A stretch of 64,000 nucleotides of DNA, from NCBI RefSeq assembly GCF_011043775.1, contig NZ_JAAKXY010000002.1, forward strand, positions 372,001 through 436,000, in the 5' to 3' direction. This DNA comes from Natronolimnobius sp. AArcel1 (lineage in GTDB: Archaea; Halobacteriota; Halobacteria; Halobacteriales; Natrialbaceae). Under the pieces are notes generated by a model, which saw only the letters and a program-made list of their open reading frames with translations, made no database searches and had not been told where the DNA came from. The position numbers and the translations under genes are program-made. This document shows, in pieces, positions 42,536 to 51,323 of this stretch; the first letter of the stretch is position 1; each line of letters starts with the position of its first letter.

Positions 42536-43453
42536 ATGGAACCGGCCGACAACTGTCGGCGCGCCGCCTACGAAGCCGTTGCGGACGTCGAACCACCGCA
42601 GTTGCACGACCTCGTTGAAACTGTTCTCGAGGAGGCCTCGATGGTCCCCGGTGTACTCACCGTGACGAGTGCCCTGCTCGCGACGAAAGCGGCCGCAGCC
42701 GACTCGAGCGACGACGCCGTCCTCACACAGTGGGCGTCAGCTGTTGCTGCCGGCGAGAGCACAGATCGCGAGCCACCCAGCGAAACGGCTCTCGGAAACG
42801 TTACTGACGACGACAGCGTCGTCACTCTCGAGGGAGTCACCGAGGCACTGCTCACCCGTGCGGCTGGCGTGCAACTCATCTACGAAGGGCTTCGGCTCAC
42901 GCGAACACTGGCACACACCGAACCGTGGCTCGAGGCCGCCTCTGCTGCTGAGACGCCGGCCACAGCCGGCGCTGAAGGGACAACGCCGGTCGCTCCACAC
43001 GCCGACACCGATGGCGACCTCGAGATTCTCGCAGCCGATATTCTCGTCGCTCGCGGGTTCTACCTGCTTGCACGTACCGACGCGGCGGAAACGGCCGTCG
43101 AGACGGTCCAGTCGTTCGGTCGCGATCAGACGCATCGACACGATGGGACAGCGACTGGCAAGGCAGACGGGACAGCATCGGACACCATCGATGCAAACCT
43201 CGAGCGCGATATTCTCGCACTGGCAGTCGAAACAGGAGCCGTCGCCGTCGACGAGACACCCGCTGAGCGACTGACAGCAGCCGCGACGACACTGGTCGCG
43301 ACGACCGGCGCGTCGTTCCCACCGGTACCGCAGTGGGTTATCGACCTCGAGGCGACGTTTGCAGACACTGCCGAACCGATCGAATTCAACCACGAAGATG
43401 GCTCACTCGAGGACCAGCCAGCGGATCACGCGACATCCGCAACTGATCCGTGA
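42536..43453 (+). CDS. Conserved haloarchaeal protein (DUF7114-like)
   Basis: 305 residues from ATG 42536. It is mostly helical and Ala/Thr-rich, beginning MEPADNCRRAAYEAVADVEP. It has LEDILAADILVARGFYLLAR-like sequence near the middle, where the helix pattern resembles the all-alpha polyprenyl-synthase-like proteins called DUF7114 in haloarchaea. No DDxxD motif is visible, so enzymatic activity is doubtful. It follows nadE by 96 nt and precedes tRNA-Thr. The family name is from memory and uncertain. Confidence 0.6.
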   Translation: MEPADNCRRAAYEAVADVEPPQLHDLVETVLEEASMVPGVLTVTSALLATKAAAADSSDDAVLTQWASAVAAGESTDREPPSETALGNVTDDDSVVTLEGVTEALLTRAAGVQLIYEGLRLTRTLAHTEPWLEAASAAETPATAGAEGTTPVAPHADTDGDLEILAADILVARGFYLLARTDAAETAVETVQSFGRDQTHRHDGTATGKADGTASDTIDANLERDILALAVETGAVAVDETPAERLTAAATTLVATTGASFPPVPQWVIDLEATFADTAEPIEFNHEDGSLEDQPADHATSATDP

Positions 43454-43540
43454 CCGTCAGCCGTAGCGGTGTCACCGATACGCACGCCCGATGGCGAATC
43501 GAAACCCATAAAGACGACTCGAGTCAACACTGAGTTGCGC

Positions 43541-43612
43541 GCCTGGGTAGCTTAGCGGTAAAGCGCGTCCTTGGTAAGGACGAGAGCCCGGGTTCAAATC
43601 CCGGCCTAGGCT
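43541..43612 (+). tRNA. tRNA-Thr (GGT)
   Basis: 72 nt. Acceptor GCCTGGG/CCTAGGC with one G-T pair, discriminator T, anticodon stem CGTCC/GGACG with loop TTGGTAA (anticodon GGT), T-arm CCGGG-TTCAAAT-CCCGG. A TATA-like CCATAAAG lies at about 43506-43513. Confidence 0.95.
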
Positions 43613-43796
43613 TCTAACAGGGCTTCAGCGCCACTTTTGGTTGATATTGGCATGTGATCGGTGCTTGTTTGGCCCAATTCGTGTTTTCGTCCGATCATTT
43701 GTACGGACGGACAGGTACACTCGAGACTTCGAAATTTCACTCATGTGCGGGCCTGTTAGCAGCGAAGCTAGCTTCGGAGATCATAGTCGAACGCAA

Positions 43797-44141
43797 TCAG
43801 CGATAGTCAGTGGGAAGCTCATCCACGTGAGTGACCAGCAACTCCAGTAGCGGACGGAGTTCGTCGAACCGTGGTCCCTTTCGCACGACGTGTGCCTCTT
43901 GATCCCATTTGATGAATCCGGCGTCCTCGAGTTTTGGGAGATGGGTGTGGACAATTTCTACCTTTGGAGTGTGTCGCTCCTCGCTGTCCGTCTCGAGATC
44001 AGTGGGGATCTGTGGGTCATCGTCATCGTGTGGATTGTGCGTGAGTAATACAACGAGTAACCGACGTCGGTACCCACTCGCTAAGGTGCTAAAGTACTCG
44101 TCCAGAGGTCTCTCTTCAGGTTGACAGTGACTCATATTCAT
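43797..44141 (-). CDS. DUF7344 winged-helix-like regulator, second copy
   Basis: 114 residues from the ATG at 44139-44141; MSHCQPEERP at 44135 is an alternative start. It is a paralogue of the gene at 10793: LDEYFSTLASGYRRRLLVVL, an acidic linker, IVHTHLPKLEDAGFIKWDQE and GPRFDELRPLLELL. It is predicted to bind DNA; target unknown. Its start overlaps by one base the stop of a possible 82-codon frame upstream. Unlike the 10793 copy, it has no flanking inverted repeats that I could find. Confidence 0.78.
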   Translation of the reverse strand: MNMSHCQPEERPLDEYFSTLASGYRRRLLVVLLTHNPHDDDDPQIPTDLETDSEERHTPKVEIVHTHLPKLEDAGFIKWDQEAHVVRKGPRFDELRPLLELLVTHVDELPTDYR

Positions 44142-44389
44142 CAACTCGATCTCCTTGACGACGGTTCTGTTTCTGGGGCACCATTTCCCGGTTGATTCGT
44201 CTTTCGCGCCGCGACTTGGCTCGTGAACTCGTCGACTAGCAGCGCAGTTTCGTCATCGAACAGTTGGGATAGAATATGGGGTGTGGTCCTGTCGTTGGGA
44301 CGGCGGCAGAAGTCATCCAACGGTGGCGTCCGGGCGTGAAGCCTACTCGTCGCTGCCCCGCTGTTGCTTCTGGCGTGATCGGGTGACAT
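44141..44389 (-). CDS. Possible small protein upstream of DUF7344 (uncertain)
   Basis: An 82-codon frame from an ATG, Ser/Arg-rich at both ends, with a more protein-like middle (ILSQLFDDETALLVDEFTSQ). Its TGA shares one base with the DUF7344 ATG (TGATG), a common sign of coupled translation. No family recognised and composition is poor, so it may be chance. The rest of this gap (44390-44631) shows AT-rich sequence but no gene. Confidence 0.3.
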   Translation of the reverse strand: MSPDHARSNSGAATSRLHARTPPLDDFCRRPNDRTTPHILSQLFDDETALLVDEFTSQVAARKTNQPGNGAPETEPSSRRSS

Positions 44390-44631
44390 TGGTTGCTTCT
44401 TAACCCGTAGTTGGGTAAATCTGCGTTCGAATCTTTTGTGCTAATTAGAAATAGGGGGCGTATTATCTAGAACCGCGTCAAAAATAACTAGTCGATAGAC
44501 TCCTCAGTACAGCTGCAATGACGTTCAACAGGTGCCTTGAGAGGAATACAGCTAACTGAGACGGTTCTGATTGACGGTCTGAAATGCGTAATGGTTAGAC
44601 CCCGTGTCGATCCACTGGTCCTGCTAGCTCG

Positions 44632-47424
44632 TCATAACCGATCAAATACCAACTCACACAGCCGCCGCTCTCCCTCTCGAAGGTGATGGGAGAACGTTGA
44701 CTGCGTGACATCGAGCGCCTCCGAAAGATCCCTGCCGGTTCTGATACGTGGGGATTCAAAGTATCCACTTCGGTATGCCATCTCGAGGATTTCGCGTTGT
44801 CGGGCGGTGAGTCGTTCGGAGAGAACCACTCGCAGATCCTCAGGCGTCTTGATCGAACGGTCGCGTGAGTGGCGTGCCACGAGGTCAGCGCTTGGGTACT
44901 CGGCTTGTATCGTCTCGACGAACTCCCGTACGGTCGCGTTAGCGGGCTGATCGACGACAACAGTGATCGCTTGGCCGGTGACAGTAAGCGAGCGGACGAT
45001 CCCGCCGTTCTTGACGACGTGTGACGCGACTGTCGGTTCGGTGGCTTTCAGCTTGAATTCACTCTCGGTTTCCGCTTCCCGAAGGAGCGTCACCGCTGCG
45101 ACACCAGGGAGGCAGTGAGCTACGTCTCGTACCTGCTTCGCAGTCACATCATGTGCCGTAAAGAACAGACGGGCTGCGCCGCCGTTCAGAGGGACGAGCC
45201 CGTCGAATGTAATTTCGGAGTCAATCTCTTGGGCGAGTTTGACAAGGACAGTATCTCCCTCGTAGATCTCGAGCGTGAGTTCGGTGACGCTGTCAGTCAG
45301 GAGCGTCCGCTTGGTTTCGACGGCGTCGATTGCGTGGGCGATCGTTTCCCCCAGTTCCGCGAGCACTGGGTTGTCGCGCTCGTCAGGCTGGAGGCGAGCA
45401 GTGTACACCGCCAAGACCCCGTAGGCCGTTCCATTATACCGCAGCGGGACGGCGATACACGAACGAACACCGCGTTCGAGCGTGGGTTCCCGCCAGCTGG
45501 CGGCTCGTGGATCGATAGCTACGTCTCCCACAACCTGTAGGTCGCCGGTTCGGATGGCGGCAGCCATGGGGTCTTCGTCGGGGGTCGTTCCGTTGGTCCG
45601 AATCGAGAGGGTCTCGAGATATCCGTCGTCGACGCCGGCCCACGCTCGAGGGATGATGGTGTCCGTGCCGGGCTCACGCGTACCGACCCATGCGAACTCG
45701 TAGAGGTCCGAGTCGGCGAATTGGTCTACCACAGCCCGTTCGATGACCTCACGACTGTCTGCGTCGACCAGCTGCTGATGGACGCCTCGAATGAGCGCGT
45801 TCAACCTGTCGAGGCGCTTGAGTTCCTCGTTGCGCTCTGCGAGTCGCTGCTCGCCTTCGGCGCGGTTCCACGCAGTCTCGACGGACGCGGCGGTCGCCTT
45901 CGCGAGGTCACCCATTCGATCATCGAAAGAGTCCGCTCCAGGCGAGCCAAACCACAGGACACCATGTCGGCCCAGCGGAACGGTCACGAAGCTTCCTAAC
46001 GGCGACGACCCGTCGTCCTGGCCGTCGAGGTCGGGTTCCACGTGGACGCCGCTGGTACCGACAAACGTCTGCCAGACCGCATCGGATACCTCGGTCGTGA
46101 CCTCGACTGTATCGACGTCGACGGTTCCGGCCGTGTCGACGGCGTGTTCTTCGAGCTCTCCGTTCCGGTCGTCGTAGCGCCAGAGGGCAGCGCACTCGAC
46201 ATCGAGCACCTCCCGTGCGAGCGGTGCGACGCGATCTGCGATAGTCTCGGTATCGGCGTCGATAAGCTCTCGAGTCGCCTCGTTGAGGCGTTCGAGGGCG
46301 TTGTTGACTTCCAGTAGTGCTCGGCGAGAGTGTTCGCGCTCCACCGCGATACCGGCGATATAGGTGCCGAAGTCCGTCACTTGGCGTTCCCACTCGGTCG
46401 GCCCTCGAGGTTCGTCAAAGCAGAGCATGAACGATCCCAGGGGCTCGCCTGATGCATTCCGAATGGGTTCTGAACGCCCAGCGAGGACGTCGTTCGCGAC
46501 GCAGAGTTCACGCCACTCCTCTGACCATCTGTCGTCGGTCGTGACATCCTCGCAGGTGATACCATCGCCGCGGAACACCGCTTCTCCGCAGGTGCCGATC
46601 ATGAGGTCGTTGATCGGTGCGTCCTCGAGTCCGTCTCCCCACGACGGCTGCAAGTCTGGAGCAATGGGGCGCTGGAACGAGTCGCGCTCGTCGTCAGCGA
46701 GCATGATACTGGCCCGGACACCAGTCCCAAGCCGGGGGACAGCAGCGCACAGCGCGGAGAGGCACGTCTCGAGTGGCGCATCCGTGGCGATCAGTTCGAG
46801 CAACTCTTTTTGGGCTTTCAGCAATCGTTCTCGTTGCTTGCGCTCGGTGATGTCCACGACGAACTCCACTTTCTCACTCTCGTTCAGTCGCCGCGATTCG
46901 AACAACCCCCACCAGCGCGACCCATCCGCGTGATAGTACTGCTTTTCGTAGGGGACGCCGCTGCCAGTCTCCTCAACCTCCTGTAGATGTCGCTCCGAGG
47001 TCGAGTAGAACGCCTCTGGCGTGAGGTCTCGCCACGACGTGCCGAGTGCCTCCTGGTAGTCGAGCCCGGCCATTTCGAGGAAGGCGTCGTTCGCGTCAGT
47101 GATCGTGATGTCTTCGCCCCAAACGATAACGCCGATCAGGTTAGAGTCGAACACGGGAAGAGAGCGGAGTTGTTCGATGTCTCCGTTCAAGCCCACGCTT
47201 CCTGACTGCTCGCTTTCAACGGGTTGCCACCAGACGCGCCCTTTGGCACCGACCTTCTTCGTCTGTATCCTGTCGCCCTCGACGAGCGTCTCGAGCCGAT
47301 TGTAAATCGTTCGATCAGTACAGTCGAACTCCTCGGCGACCTCTGGCGTCGTGAACGGTGTACCGGGCGGTCCGAGTGTGACGAACACGTCGAAGACCTC
47401 ATCCGGCGTGGGCACAGGACTCAT
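44632..47424 (-). CDS. HTH-PAS-GAF-HTH_10 regulator (Bat family)
   Basis: 930 residues from ATG 47422-47424. It opens with a winged HTH (about 5-70: FTTPEVAEEFDCTDRTIYNR, LETLVEGDRIQTKKVG). PAS (about 85-190; LIGVIVWGEDITITDANDAF) and three GAF-like regions (about 200-350, 380-535 and 550-700) follow. Last are the Bat-type output region and HTH_10 (LTARQREILEMAYRSGYFES, DLSEALDVTQSTFSHHLREG). Two separate DNA-binding ends on one chain are unusual. The light/redox-type PAS and GAF inputs are typical of bacterio-opsin activators. Targets unknown; no partner gene. Confidence 0.9.
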   Translation of the reverse strand: MSPVPTPDEVFDVFVTLGPPGTPFTTPEVAEEFDCTDRTIYNRLETLVEGDRIQTKKVGAKGRVWWQPVESEQSGSVGLNGDIEQLRSLPVFDSNLIGVIVWGEDITITDANDAFLEMAGLDYQEALGTSWRDLTPEAFYSTSERHLQEVEETGSGVPYEKQYYHADGSRWWGLFESRRLNESEKVEFVVDITERKQRERLLKAQKELLELIATDAPLETCLSALCAAVPRLGTGVRASIMLADDERDSFQRPIAPDLQPSWGDGLEDAPINDLMIGTCGEAVFRGDGITCEDVTTDDRWSEEWRELCVANDVLAGRSEPIRNASGEPLGSFMLCFDEPRGPTEWERQVTDFGTYIAGIAVEREHSRRALLEVNNALERLNEATRELIDADTETIADRVAPLAREVLDVECAALWRYDDRNGELEEHAVDTAGTVDVDTVEVTTEVSDAVWQTFVGTSGVHVEPDLDGQDDGSSPLGSFVTVPLGRHGVLWFGSPGADSFDDRMGDLAKATAASVETAWNRAEGEQRLAERNEELKRLDRLNALIRGVHQQLVDADSREVIERAVVDQFADSDLYEFAWVGTREPGTDTIIPRAWAGVDDGYLETLSIRTNGTTPDEDPMAAAIRTGDLQVVGDVAIDPRAASWREPTLERGVRSCIAVPLRYNGTAYGVLAVYTARLQPDERDNPVLAELGETIAHAIDAVETKRTLLTDSVTELTLEIYEGDTVLVKLAQEIDSEITFDGLVPLNGGAARLFFTAHDVTAKQVRDVAHCLPGVAAVTLLREAETESEFKLKATEPTVASHVVKNGGIVRSLTVTGQAITVVVDQPANATVREFVETIQAEYPSADLVARHSRDRSIKTPEDLRVVLSERLTARQREILEMAYRSGYFESPRIRTGRDLSEALDVTQSTFSHHLREGERRLCELVFDRL

Positions 47425-47555
47425 ACACAACGTTATTGAGAGACGTGGAAAAGCATTCGGTCAACAGAACGGCCGATCAATTGCTCTGGGGCTTTTGCGA
47501 GAAGCAGTGGTCTTCGAACGGCGACTACTAGTACTGCTCACGATAATGGCCGTCT

Positions 47556-48047
47556 GTGCTCGTCGTGATCTGTGGCCCGCCGGGTGCTGGCAAGACGACT
47601 ATAACGACTGCCCTCCGTCGTCGCCTCGAGCGCCGTGGCGAGGCTGTTCGAACGTTGCACTCGGATTCGTTCTCGAGTCGGACGTACGACCAGTTGTCCG
47701 AGCGGGTACGGGAGACGCCAGCGAGCGCGATTACGATTGTCGATGGCACGTTCTATCGCAAGCGTTGGCAGACTCAGTTTCGGGCGTTCGAGCCGGTTCG
47801 GTTCGTGCACGTGACGGCGGCACTCGAGACATGTCTCGAGCGAAATCGAGCGCGTGCGGAGTCTATCGACGAGCAGGGGGTCCACGTTGTGTATCGGGAG
47901 TTTTCGACGCCGGCGGCCGACGTGCGGATCGACACTGACGAGGAATCCGTCTCGGCGGCGGTCGAACAACTCGTGGCTGCACTCGAGGAGTGGGGCTGGC
48001 TCGAGTGCGATAGCGAGTGTTCCGTGGTTTCTGAGACCGGCGTGTAG
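47556..48047 (+). CDS. Small P-loop kinase (APS-kinase / seryl-tRNA kinase-like)
   Basis: 163 residues with a GTG start; no in-frame ATG is available. Walker A CGPPGAGKTT lies at about 6-15, followed by LHSDSFSSRTYDQLSERVRE, the Walker-B-like ITIVDGTFYRKRWQTQ and the lid ETCLERNRARAESIDEQGVH. The layout resembles AAA/adenylylsulfate-kinase-like and PSTK-like small-molecule kinases. The acceptor is unknown. It stands alone, with 14 nt to the convergent Tat-protein gene. Confidence 0.75.
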   Translation: MLVVICGPPGAGKTTITTALRRRLERRGEAVRTLHSDSFSSRTYDQLSERVRETPASAITIVDGTFYRKRWQTQFRAFEPVRFVHVTAALETCLERNRARAESIDEQGVHVVYREFSTPAADVRIDTDEESVSAAVEQLVAALEEWGWLECDSECSVVSETGV

Positions 48048-48061
48048 GCGGGCGGGCGCTG

Positions 48062-49102
48062 TTATTTTCTGACGCCGGGGATGGTGAGATCCTCCGGTCG
48101 TTCGTCCGGAACGAGTTCGTCGGGCAGGATGTCCCAGCCGAGTTCATCGGTGCCGGGTTCCGCATTGGTTTCGAAGCCCGCGTTGTCGGCCGGTGGACGC
48201 TCGCGAGCGTCCGGTGGCGGGCCGCCGTGTGCGTAGACGCCGTCGGGGTGGTCAACTGCCCAGACGTGCATCATGCAGGGGGTTCGACACGGGGCCTCGA
48301 GGTCGCCGTCGGCGAAGTCTTGTTCGTAGGCCTGACGGTAGTACCACCAGGCGAAGCGTCCAGGGAGGCCGGCGTGGTAGTGCCAGGGTGAACAGCGGTC
48401 TTCGTGGCCGACGGGGCCGTGGTCGTGGTCGTCGTCGCTATTGTCGCTATCGTGGTCATGGCCATCGTGCTCGTGCTCGTCGTGGGCGGCGTGACCGCCG
48501 TATTCGTCCTCGTGATGATCGTACTCGTAGTCGTCATCGCCGTCCGTGCGGCGCTCGTTCCGGTCGTCCCAGACTGCCTCGTCGTCTTCGTAGACGGCGG
48601 GTGGGTCGACTGGGTCGCCATCTCGCGTTGCGATGAACATGACACCAATCGAGCGCCACGACGTGTTATCGACCAGTACGGATTCTGGGCGCCCGGGGTC
48701 GAGTACGGTGTCGTCGCCGATGTAGTCCGGATTGAGCCAGTGTGACCAGCCGTCTTCGTCGCCGACATCGAGCGTGTCGAAATACGGCTTGAAGCCAGCC
48801 GAAAGTAGCGCGCCGACGTCGTCGTACTGGTCTGTGAGTGTTTCGCGGACAGACGTCTGAAGCTCTTGGGTTACCGGGTGGTCGTCGTCACAGCCGACGG
48901 TACTTGCACCTGCACAGTAGCCCATACTCGGCCGCAACGTCGCGTCGGGACACCGATTGAGCGTGGCTGCACCCGCATGACTCGAGTCGTTGCTGGTCGC
49001 TGCGACCTGTCCTGTCGCGACTGCCGGAACGGCAAGCGCCCCGCCCGTTGCGTGCAGGAGTGTTCGTCGAGAGATCCGCCCCCCATCCATCTCATCAGTC
49101 AT
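48062..49102 (-). CDS. Tat-exported protein with histidine-rich metal-binding loop
   Basis: 346 residues from ATG 49100-49102. The twin-arginine signal is ISRRTLLHATGGALAVPAVA (RR at 12-13), so the protein is exported folded. The mature part has an N-terminal Cys cluster (Cys51, Cys63, Cys71) and conserved-looking SVLVDNTSWRSIGVMFIATR. A loop at about 196-243 is packed with His, Asp and Glu (DHHEDEYGGHAAHDEHEHDG and more). Then come CSPWHYHAGLPGRFAWWYYR and CRTPCMMHVWAVDHPDGVYA. No family recognised. The loop should bind Zn, Ni or Cu ions, either as a metal store or for a periplasm-like cofactor role. Function unknown. Confidence 0.8.
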   Translation of the reverse strand: MTDEMDGGRISRRTLLHATGGALAVPAVATGQVAATSNDSSHAGAATLNRCPDATLRPSMGYCAGASTVGCDDDHPVTQELQTSVRETLTDQYDDVGALLSAGFKPYFDTLDVGDEDGWSHWLNPDYIGDDTVLDPGRPESVLVDNTSWRSIGVMFIATRDGDPVDPPAVYEDDEAVWDDRNERRTDGDDDYEYDHHEDEYGGHAAHDEHEHDGHDHDSDNSDDDHDHGPVGHEDRCSPWHYHAGLPGRFAWWYYRQAYEQDFADGDLEAPCRTPCMMHVWAVDHPDGVYAHGGPPPDARERPPADNAGFETNAEPGTDELGWDILPDELVPDERPEDLTIPGVRK

Positions 49103-49188
49103 GGCACGGTTTGGCACATCCTCGACTGATGTAAACCATGTTGGCGCTCGAGGCGACAGTGTGGCCGCGTGACGACTTCGCGGACGCC

Positions 49189-50226
49189 CTACTCGAGTCG
49201 GGCACCGGTGCCCGCTCGCTCGAGGCTGGCAAGGTCGATTCGGCCGCTGGGCATGGCAACACCCGCGTAGGGGTCGTCGGCGAGCAACAGCGGGCCATCG
49301 AGGTCGGCGTAGTCGAGCATCGGGGCGAGGTGACAGGCAGCCGCAATCGAGGCGTGTGATTCAGTCATACAGCCACACATGACCTCGAGGCCGTGTGCGC
49401 GGGCAGTATGGATCATCCGGACTGCCTCCCGAAGGCCGCCACATTTCATCAGTTTCAGGTTCACGATGTCACAGCGGTCTGCGACTCGCGGGATATCTGG
49501 GAGCGTACTGCATGACTCGTCGACGGCGATGGGGAGCACAGAACGCTCGTAGACGAACTGGAGGCCTGCTGGGTCGTCGGCGGGAACGGGCTGTTCGATG
49601 AATTCGAGGTCGTACGCGGCGAGGCGGTCGATCCGGCTGACGGCTTCGCGTGGCGTCCACGCTTCGTTTGCGTCGGCATAGAGGCGCACATCGGGGGCAA
49701 CGTCTCGAATCATCTCGATGATCTCGAGGTCGCGATCAGTGCCGAGTTTGATCTTCAGCGTCTCGTGACCGCGCTCGAGTGCCGCGGTGGTTTTCTCGCG
49801 CATCGTCTCGAGGTCGTCGAGGCCGATGGTGTAGGACGTCTCGAGCGTGTTCGTCGGGTCGAGTCCCCAGTAGCGATACAGTGGGATATCGAGTTGTTTC
49901 GCGACGAGGTCGTGACAGGCGATGCTGACCGCGGCCCGTGCAGCCGGGTTTCGCCTGACTGTCTCGCGCATGCGGCGCTCGATGCGCTCGAGGTGGAGTG
50001 GGTCGCCGACGTCCTCGACGACTGCGAGCAGGTCAGGAAGGACTGCTTCGACCGTTGCTGCCGTCTCGCCGTAGTGAGCCGACGGCGTGGCAGCCCCGAT
50101 GCCGACTCGGCCGTCCTCGTCTTCGATGTGCACTGTCACGACCTCCGTTTCGGTCTGTGTCTCGCGTGCGATGCCAAAGGCATACTCGAGCGGGATCGTT
50201 CGGCGCTGGAACTCAGTGCTGAGCAT
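49189..50226 (-). CDS. dgcA: Enolase-superfamily dipeptide epimerase / DgcA-like racemase
   Basis: 345 residues. Superfamily residues are all present: the KxK base motif in LKIKLGTDRD, metal ligands in LYADANEAWTP, FIEQPVPADDP and IAVDESCSTL, and the second Lys in VNLKLMKCGGLREA. This is the L-Ala-D/L-Glu epimerase branch. Directly upstream (2-nt gap) is a DUF1611 gene. That pair matches the reported DgcN-DgcA route of D-glutamate degradation, in which DgcA acts on N-acetyl-D-glutamate. The gene name is inferred from this pairing; plain dipeptide epimerase is the alternative. Confidence 0.82.
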   Translation of the reverse strand: MLSTEFQRRTIPLEYAFGIARETQTETEVVTVHIEDEDGRVGIGAATPSAHYGETAATVEAVLPDLLAVVEDVGDPLHLERIERRMRETVRRNPAARAAVSIACHDLVAKQLDIPLYRYWGLDPTNTLETSYTIGLDDLETMREKTTAALERGHETLKIKLGTDRDLEIIEMIRDVAPDVRLYADANEAWTPREAVSRIDRLAAYDLEFIEQPVPADDPAGLQFVYERSVLPIAVDESCSTLPDIPRVADRCDIVNLKLMKCGGLREAVRMIHTARAHGLEVMCGCMTESHASIAAACHLAPMLDYADLDGPLLLADDPYAGVAMPSGRIDLASLERAGTGARLE

Positions 50227-50228
50227 GG

Positions 50229-51248
50229 TTAGAGCAGGTTCTCGAGGACGTGATCGGTCTCGAAGCGGATCACATCTGTTGTGGGGATGCCAAGGGTATC
50301 GCCATAGGCGTCGACGGCGTCTGCGGCAGCGTCGTCGCTGTCCAGATCGGACGTGTTGAGCGCGCCAGCGACGACCTCGGCGTTACAGACGGGCGCAGCC
50401 AGTTGTTCGTAGAGGTCGATGTAGGTCGGGAGCGGAGGGAGCGCGAACGATTCGTAGCCGTGGATGACCTCCTGGCCGGCCCTATGACACAGCACCAGTT
50501 TGTCGGGCATCGCGCCGTGGAGGATGCTACAGGTCACGCCAGAGTAGGCGGGATGCGCAATGCTGCCTTGCCCTTCGACGAAGAGATAGTCGTACTCGTC
50601 ACCGATTTCTGTAACCATCTCCTCGACGGCACCCGCGGCGAAGTCGGCGACGACGCGGTCGATTGGATTTCCCCACCCCTCGATCATGATTCCCGTCTGG
50701 CCGGTCGGCACGACTGCAGCGTCGTAGCCCGCCTCGCGAGCGTCTCGAGCAAGTTCCATCGTGGTCGTCATCTTGCCGACCGAGCAGTCCGTCCCGACGG
50801 TGAGGATGACGTCGGCGTCGACATCGCCGGCAACACCGTCTGCGACCGCCAGATCGTTATCTGGCTTGCGAACGTCCCACAGTTCGCAGTCGTTTGCCGC
50901 GGCGAGGCTGGCGAACTCGTCGTCCTCGCTGAGAAAATAGTGGAGCCCCGAAATGACGTCACAACCGTCCTCAAGGGCCGTACGGACGTCGTCTCGCCAG
51001 GACTCGTCGAACTCGCCGCCGATCGGCGAGATGCCAATATACAGCGCATCGACTGCATCAGCCTCGAGGTTGTCCATGCCGGCAACGATGGGGGCCTCCT
51101 GTACGTCCGGAACGAACTCAGAGACGGTCGTTCCGGCGTTGTCGCGGTCGAGCACGGCGACGACATCGTCGGTTCCGTAGCGAAGCACACCGAGTGCGGT
51201 CTTCGCCCGCGTCGGAAACTTCTCGTGAGCGAGGAGCGCGACCTTCAT
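50229..51248 (-). CDS. dgcN: DUF1611 protein, DgcN-like (D-glutamate N-acetyltransferase)
   Basis: 339 residues. An N-terminal Rossmann-like part (KVALLAHEKFPTRAKTALGV, APIVAGMDN) is followed by a P-loop part ILTVGTDCSVGKMTTTMELA, VVPTGQTGIMIEGWGN and YLFVEGQGSIAHPAYSGVT. This is the DUF1611 family, some members of which (DgcN) acetylate D-glutamate for catabolism in marine bacteria and haloarchaea. It is translated just before the dgcA-like gene in the same operon. Substrate assignment is inference from the pair. Confidence 0.8.
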   Translation of the reverse strand: MKVALLAHEKFPTRAKTALGVLRYGTDDVVAVLDRDNAGTTVSEFVPDVQEAPIVAGMDNLEADAVDALYIGISPIGGEFDESWRDDVRTALEDGCDVISGLHYFLSEDDEFASLAAANDCELWDVRKPDNDLAVADGVAGDVDADVILTVGTDCSVGKMTTTMELARDAREAGYDAAVVPTGQTGIMIEGWGNPIDRVVADFAAGAVEEMVTEIGDEYDYLFVEGQGSIAHPAYSGVTCSILHGAMPDKLVLCHRAGQEVIHGYESFALPPLPTYIDLYEQLAAPVCNAEVVAGALNTSDLDSDDAAADAVDAYGDTLGIPTTDVIRFETDHVLENLL

Positions 51249-51323
51249 ACTCGCGATATGGACAACAGGGGACTTAAAACAGAGTTTCGCGGACGCTGGT
51301 GAACGTTTGCCAGCCGGGGGCGA

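Noticed and set aside
50250-51302. 350-codon + frame opposite the dgcN-like gene
   Set aside because: Shadow; the minus strand has P-loop and DUF1611 motifs.
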